Assembly (NCBI GenBank): GCA_015485595.1
Contig: WFTH01000072.1
Location: forward strand, 1 to 8,405
Source of the DNA: Candidatus Microgenomates bacterium
GTDB taxonomy: Bacteria > Patescibacteriota > Microgenomatia > UBA1400 > PJMF01
DNA: 8,405 nt
Direction: 5' to 3'
Of this stretch, positions 6,020 to 8,405 are shown in pieces. Both the position numbers and the translations under genes were made by a program. The notes beneath the pieces are model-generated. The model saw only the letters and a program-made list of their open reading frames with translations. It searched no databases and was not told where the DNA came from. Positions within the stretch are counted from its first letter, which is position 1, and each line of letters starts with the position of its first letter.

Positions 6020-6946
6020 TTAAAAAAGCGCTTCCTGCACACTTTTCTCAAACTCATCCTGAGGTAAATACTTCTTGAGAGAGTGAAACCCAAGCTCTTC
6101 AAACAAGTTAACCACCTTCTCTTTGTCATAATGGGTAACTCTCGCTCTTTCAAGGTCAAACTTAACAGGCACCTTAAGCTGAATCTGGGCCAACTCTTGG
6201 CTTAAAAACGCATCAGCTCGACCATCAATTAACTTCTGCCTAATGTTTGCAGATAAACCGTCGGTGCCAGCATCGATAGCTTGGTAAAGTTTCTTTAAAC
6301 TGCCAAACTGGTTAATTAGCTTAGCCGCAGTCTTTTTGCCGATACCTTTTACTCCTTTAATATTATCCGACGAGTCACCCATAAGAGCCTTAAGATCCAC
6401 CACTTGAGAAGGTAAAACACCAAGCTTAGCCTTAACTTGATCCGGATCATACTCGATATCTCTAGAAAACCGTCCGCGCTTGGGAATAAAAACATGGACT
6501 CGATCACCAACCAACTGTAAAAGATCCTTGTCACCGGTTACAATTAAAACATCTACATCATCTCGTTCTTGAGTGACTCGCTTAGCAATGGTGCCAATAA
6601 GGTCATCAGCCTCATATCCGGGTAAAATAAGAGCAGGAATGTTTAGAGCGTCCACCACCTGACGTACCAGCTCAATCTGAGGTTTGAGATTATCCGGCAT
6701 CTCCGGTCGGTTAGCTTTATAGGTCTCGTCGATATCTGCCCGAATAGTCTTTTCTTTACTGTCAAAAGCCACGGCAATGTAGTCTGGTTGAAACTGGCGA
6801 ATCACATTAAGTAAGATACGAGTAAAACCATAGACCGCATTTACCAGCCTGCCTTTTGGGTCGGTGAGTTCTGGTAGGGCATGATAAGCGCGATAGATAA
6901 GCGCATGACCGTCGATTAGAAGCAGTAGGGGGCGATGGTTGGGCAT
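6020..6946 (-). CDS. Stand-alone 5'-3' exonuclease (DNA polymerase I N-terminal type, FEN family)
   Basis: Metal-dependent 5' nuclease that removes RNA primers and 5' flaps in Okazaki fragment maturation and repair. The protein is 308 residues from ATG at 6946; an upstream TTG at 6988 would add 14 residues with no family resemblance. The PIN-like domain contains LLLIDGHALIYRAYHAL (Asp12), AVAFDSKEKTIR, the arch segment YKANRPEMPDNL, YEADDLIG (Glu112, Asp114, Asp115), VTGDKDLLQLV (Asp139, Asp141) and MGDSSDNIKGVKGIGKKTA (Asp191, Asp194). The last of these leads into the H3TH DNA-binding motif. All the expected acidic metal ligands are present. The gene ends with TAA straight after the 5' nuclease domain, so no proofreading or polymerase domain is fused. 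Family identity is firm. Confidence 0.93.
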   Translation of the reverse strand: MPNHRPLLLLIDGHALIYRAYHALPELTDPKGRLVNAVYGFTRILLNVIRQFQPDYIAVAFDSKEKTIRADIDETYKANRPEMPDNLKPQIELVRQVVDALNIPALILPGYEADDLIGTIAKRVTQERDDVDVLIVTGDKDLLQLVGDRVHVFIPKRGRFSRDIEYDPDQVKAKLGVLPSQVVDLKALMGDSSDNIKGVKGIGKKTAAKLINQFGSLKKLYQAIDAGTDGLSANIRQKLIDGRADAFLSQELAQIQLKVPVKFDLERARVTHYDKEKVVNLFEELGFHSLKKYLPQDEFEKSVQEALF

Positions 6947-6959
6947 AGTCAACGTTGTT

Positions 6960-6988
6960 AGATTAAATGACGAATAACCAATGTTCAA
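6960..6988 (-). promoter_or_regulatory. Possible exonuclease promoter
   Basis: On the minus strand: TTGAAC (6988-6983), 17 bp, TAATCT (6965-6960), then 13 bases to the ATG at 6946. The spacing is ideal, but the -10 matches the consensus at only three positions. A leader of only about seven bases would result. No Shine-Dalgarno is seen. The -35 lies inside the heptad repeat region. Confidence 0.3.
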
Positions 6989-7032
6989 ATAACGAAACTT
7001 TTTTCGAAATTCGAATTTCGTTATTTGTCATT
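6966..7032. repeat. Heptad-periodic palindromic intergenic repeat
   Basis: Seven-base units beginning AAT start at 6966 (AATGACG), 6973 (AATAACC), 6980 (AATGTTC) and, after one extra base, 6988 (AATAACG). The right half carries the reverse-complement phase. A perfect 11-bp inverted repeat, AAATAACGAAA (6987-6997) and TTTCGTTATTT (7016-7026), encloses TTCGAA-rich sequence. AATGAC (6966-6971) also matches the right flank GTCATT (7027-7032). Thus a 17-bp arm on the right corresponds to the left arm interrupted by 15 bases. It fills the ftsH-exonuclease spacer. No mobile element gene accompanies it. Confidence 0.7.
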
Positions 7033-7050
7033 CTATTTAGCTTTGTTAGT

Positions 7051-7077
7051 AAAAAGTCAGGAAGAATACACCTTCCT
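7051..7077 (-). terminator. Possible Rho-independent terminator of ftsH
   Basis: On the minus strand AGGAAG (7077-7072), a seven-base loop and CTTCCT (7064-7059) form a six-pair stem. GAC and five T residues (7055-7051) follow. It begins six bases after the ftsH stop codon. The stem is short and only half G-C, so termination may be weak. Confidence 0.4.
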
Positions 7078-7082
7078 ACTTC

Positions 7083-8381
7083 TTATTTCTCACTTCCTAC
7101 CAGTTTCACAAATTCATCCCCATCTAGCGTCTCGACTTCAATCAGCCTTTGAGCCACTTTATCTAGCTTAACCTTGTGCTTCTTAAGTAGCTCAAGGGCT
7201 TGTGTTTGAGCCTGATCGATCACCTTTTTAATCTCTTTATCCACTTGTTTTTGTAGATCATCTGAAATTTTGAGTGGCTCTCCAAATCCTTTGCCATAAC
7301 GACTAAACTCATACATCGGCTCAAAGTTCATCGGTCCCAAATCACTCATGCCGTACTCCATGACCATGGCACGAGCAATGCGCGTAGCTCGCTCGATGTC
7401 CGAGCTAGCGCCAGCAGTAAGTTCGTTAAAAATCAAGATCTCAGCCGCTCGCCCACCTAATAAGACCGCCAACTCATCCAGAAGCTCCGACTTGGTGGTT
7501 TGTAACTTATCTTTCTCTGGTGGGGTCAGAGTGTAACCTAGAGCTCTACCTCTGGAGATAATACTAATTCGATGCACCGGATCGGCATGTTTGCTAAAGT
7601 GGGCCACCAAGGCATGACCAGCTTCATGGTAAGCAGTCATTTTTCTTTCCTCTTCATCCTTTAAGCGTTTTTTACTTGGTCCAAGCTTAACCTTAAGCGA
7701 GGCCTCTTCAATGTCCTCCATGGTAATTTTTTCTCGGTTTTCTCTAGCTACCGCGATCGCTGCCTCGTTTAACATGTTTTCTATATCCGCTCCAGAAAAA
7801 CCAACCGTGCGCTTGGCTACTTTATCCCAATCCACGTCATCTGCTATCGGTTTGTTTTTGGCATGAATCTTTAAGATAAACTTCCGCTCCTCTAGATCTG
7901 GCAAGGTCACCACCACGCGACGATCAAATCTCCCTGGTCTAGTTAAAGCTGGATCAAGCACATCACTCCGATTAGTGGCTGCCATAACCACCACGTTATC
8001 GTTTGGGGTAAAACCATCCATCTCAACCAAAATCTGATTTAAAGTCTGCTCTCTTTCATCATGACCACCAATCGAACCTCCAACGCCACGGGTGCGACCA
8101 ATGGCATCAATCTCATCGATAAAGATAATCGAGGGCGCCAGTTTTTTAGCTGTAGCAAAAAGATCTCTAACTCGAGAAGCTCCCACACCCACCAACATCT
8201 CCATAAACTCACTCCCGGCAATCGAAAGAAACTGAACGTTAGCCTCTCCGGCCACCGCTCGAGCCAACAAAGTCTTACCGGTGCCAGCCGGACCCATTAA
8301 AAGAACTCCTTTTGGGGTGCGAGCACCGACCTTCTGATATTTTTTTGGATTTTTTAAAAAATCAACCACCTCTTCAAGTTC
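7083..8381 (-). CDS. ftsH: ATP-dependent zinc metalloprotease FtsH, N-terminus missing
   Basis: Membrane-bound hexameric AAA+ protease that extracts and degrades membrane proteins and unstable regulators. There are 432 genuine codons, the first being GAA at 8381-8379. The N-terminal membrane segments and the start of the AAA domain lie beyond the contig end. Fragment numbering: Walker A GPAGTGKT 30-37, pore-loop region [12 protein letters not shown] 59-70, Walker B IIFIDE 85-90, second region of homology with [22 protein letters not shown] (134-155), and zinc site HEAGH (His252, Glu253, His256). The likely third ligand is Asp328 in [10 protein letters not shown], and the C-terminal helices end at TAA. 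Two departures from the usual sequence are Ala for Pro in Walker A and Leu63 where an aromatic residue is usual. Any start codon beyond 8381 in this window is adapter-derived and false. Confidence 0.97.
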   Translation of the reverse strand, partial: ELEEVVDFLKNPKKYQKVGARTPKGVLLMGPAGTGKTLLARAVAGEANVQFLSIAGSEFMEMLVGVGASRVRDLFATAKKLAPSIIFIDEIDAIGRTRGVGGSIGGHDEREQTLNQILVEMDGFTPNDNVVVMAATNRSDVLDPALTRPGRFDRRVVVTLPDLEERKFILKIHAKNKPIADDVDWDKVAKRTVGFSGADIENMLNEAAIAVARENREKITMEDIEEASLKVKLGPSKKRLKDEEERKMTAYHEAGHALVAHFSKHADPVHRISIISRGRALGYTLTPPEKDKLQTTKSELLDELAVLLGGRAAEILIFNELTAGASSDIERATRIARAMVMEYGMSDLGPMNFEPMYEFSRYGKGFGEPLKISDDLQKQVDKEIKKVIDQAQTQALELLKKHKVKLDKVAQRLIEVETLDGDEFVKLVGSEK

Positions 8382-8405
8382 CTGTCTCTTATACACATCT
8401 GACGC
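8382..8405. other. Nextera/Tn5 adapter at contig end (sequencing artefact)
   Basis: Bases 8382-8400 are exactly the 19-bp Tn5 mosaic end (CTGTCTCTTATACACATCT), and GACGC continues into the first-read Nextera adapter. Read on the minus strand through a GTG it gives MYKRQ, a familiar false N-terminus in metagenome proteins. It must be trimmed before ftsH is interpreted. Confidence 0.97.

Noticed and set aside
6947..6988. Longer N-terminus for the exonuclease from a TTG at 6988
   Set aside because: The added residues resemble nothing in the family and run into the heptad repeat. The family N-terminus begins a few residues after the ATG at 6946.
7072..7100. Eight-base direct repeat CTTCCTAC at 7072 and 7093
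   Set aside because: One copy is in the ftsH coding end and the other in the terminator-like stem. It is short, pyrimidine-rich and easily explained by chance.
8300..8396. FtsH as a complete short protein starting at a GTG at 8396
   Set aside because: The start lies inside the Tn5 adapter; the protein is a truncated fragment lacking its membrane domain.

Overview
This looks like a piece of a bacterial metagenome or single-cell assembly, most plausibly from a Candidate Phyla Radiation (Patescibacteria, perhaps Microgenomates-like) genome. That assignment is inference. It rests on compact gene packing, a shortened HrcA, a stand-alone 5'-3' exonuclease, several apparently leaderless genes, AT-rich intergenic spacers built from seven-base repeats, and overall protein style. 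Genes end in TAA or TAG, and I saw no in-frame TGA, so nothing suggests a recoded stop.

Layout. From 1 to about 3340 is a heat-shock cluster on the minus strand, read hrcA, grpE, dnaK; dnaK runs off the left edge. Divergent from hrcA on the plus strand is a membrane-anchored GH39-like glycoside hydrolase (3413-4825). It converges on, and overlaps by 47 bp, a minus-strand GT4 glycosyltransferase (4779-5945). Then come a minus-strand stand-alone 5'-3' exonuclease (6020-6946), a repeat-bearing spacer, and the ftsH AAA+ metalloprotease (7083-8381), cut off at its N-terminus. The last 24 bases (8382-8405) are Nextera/Tn5 adapter sequence, not genome.

How it fits together. HrcA should repress dnaK and itself through two 27-bp operators with CIRCE geometry (9-9-9) but altered inner arm bases. 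GrpE and DnaK form the chaperone cycle, and FtsH is a quality-control protease of related theme. The hydrolase and glycosyltransferase suggest cell-surface polysaccharide work, although they are convergent and not one operon.

The most notable points are the variant CIRCE pair, three promoters with the same 17 bp spacer and the same 9 nt gap to the ATG (predicting leaderless mRNAs, in contrast to dnaK with a strong Shine-Dalgarno), an HrcA that seems to lack its inserted dimerisation domain, and heptad-periodic repeats in two spacers. I found no CRISPR array, tRNA, rRNA, transposase or phage gene, and no convincing wholly new system.
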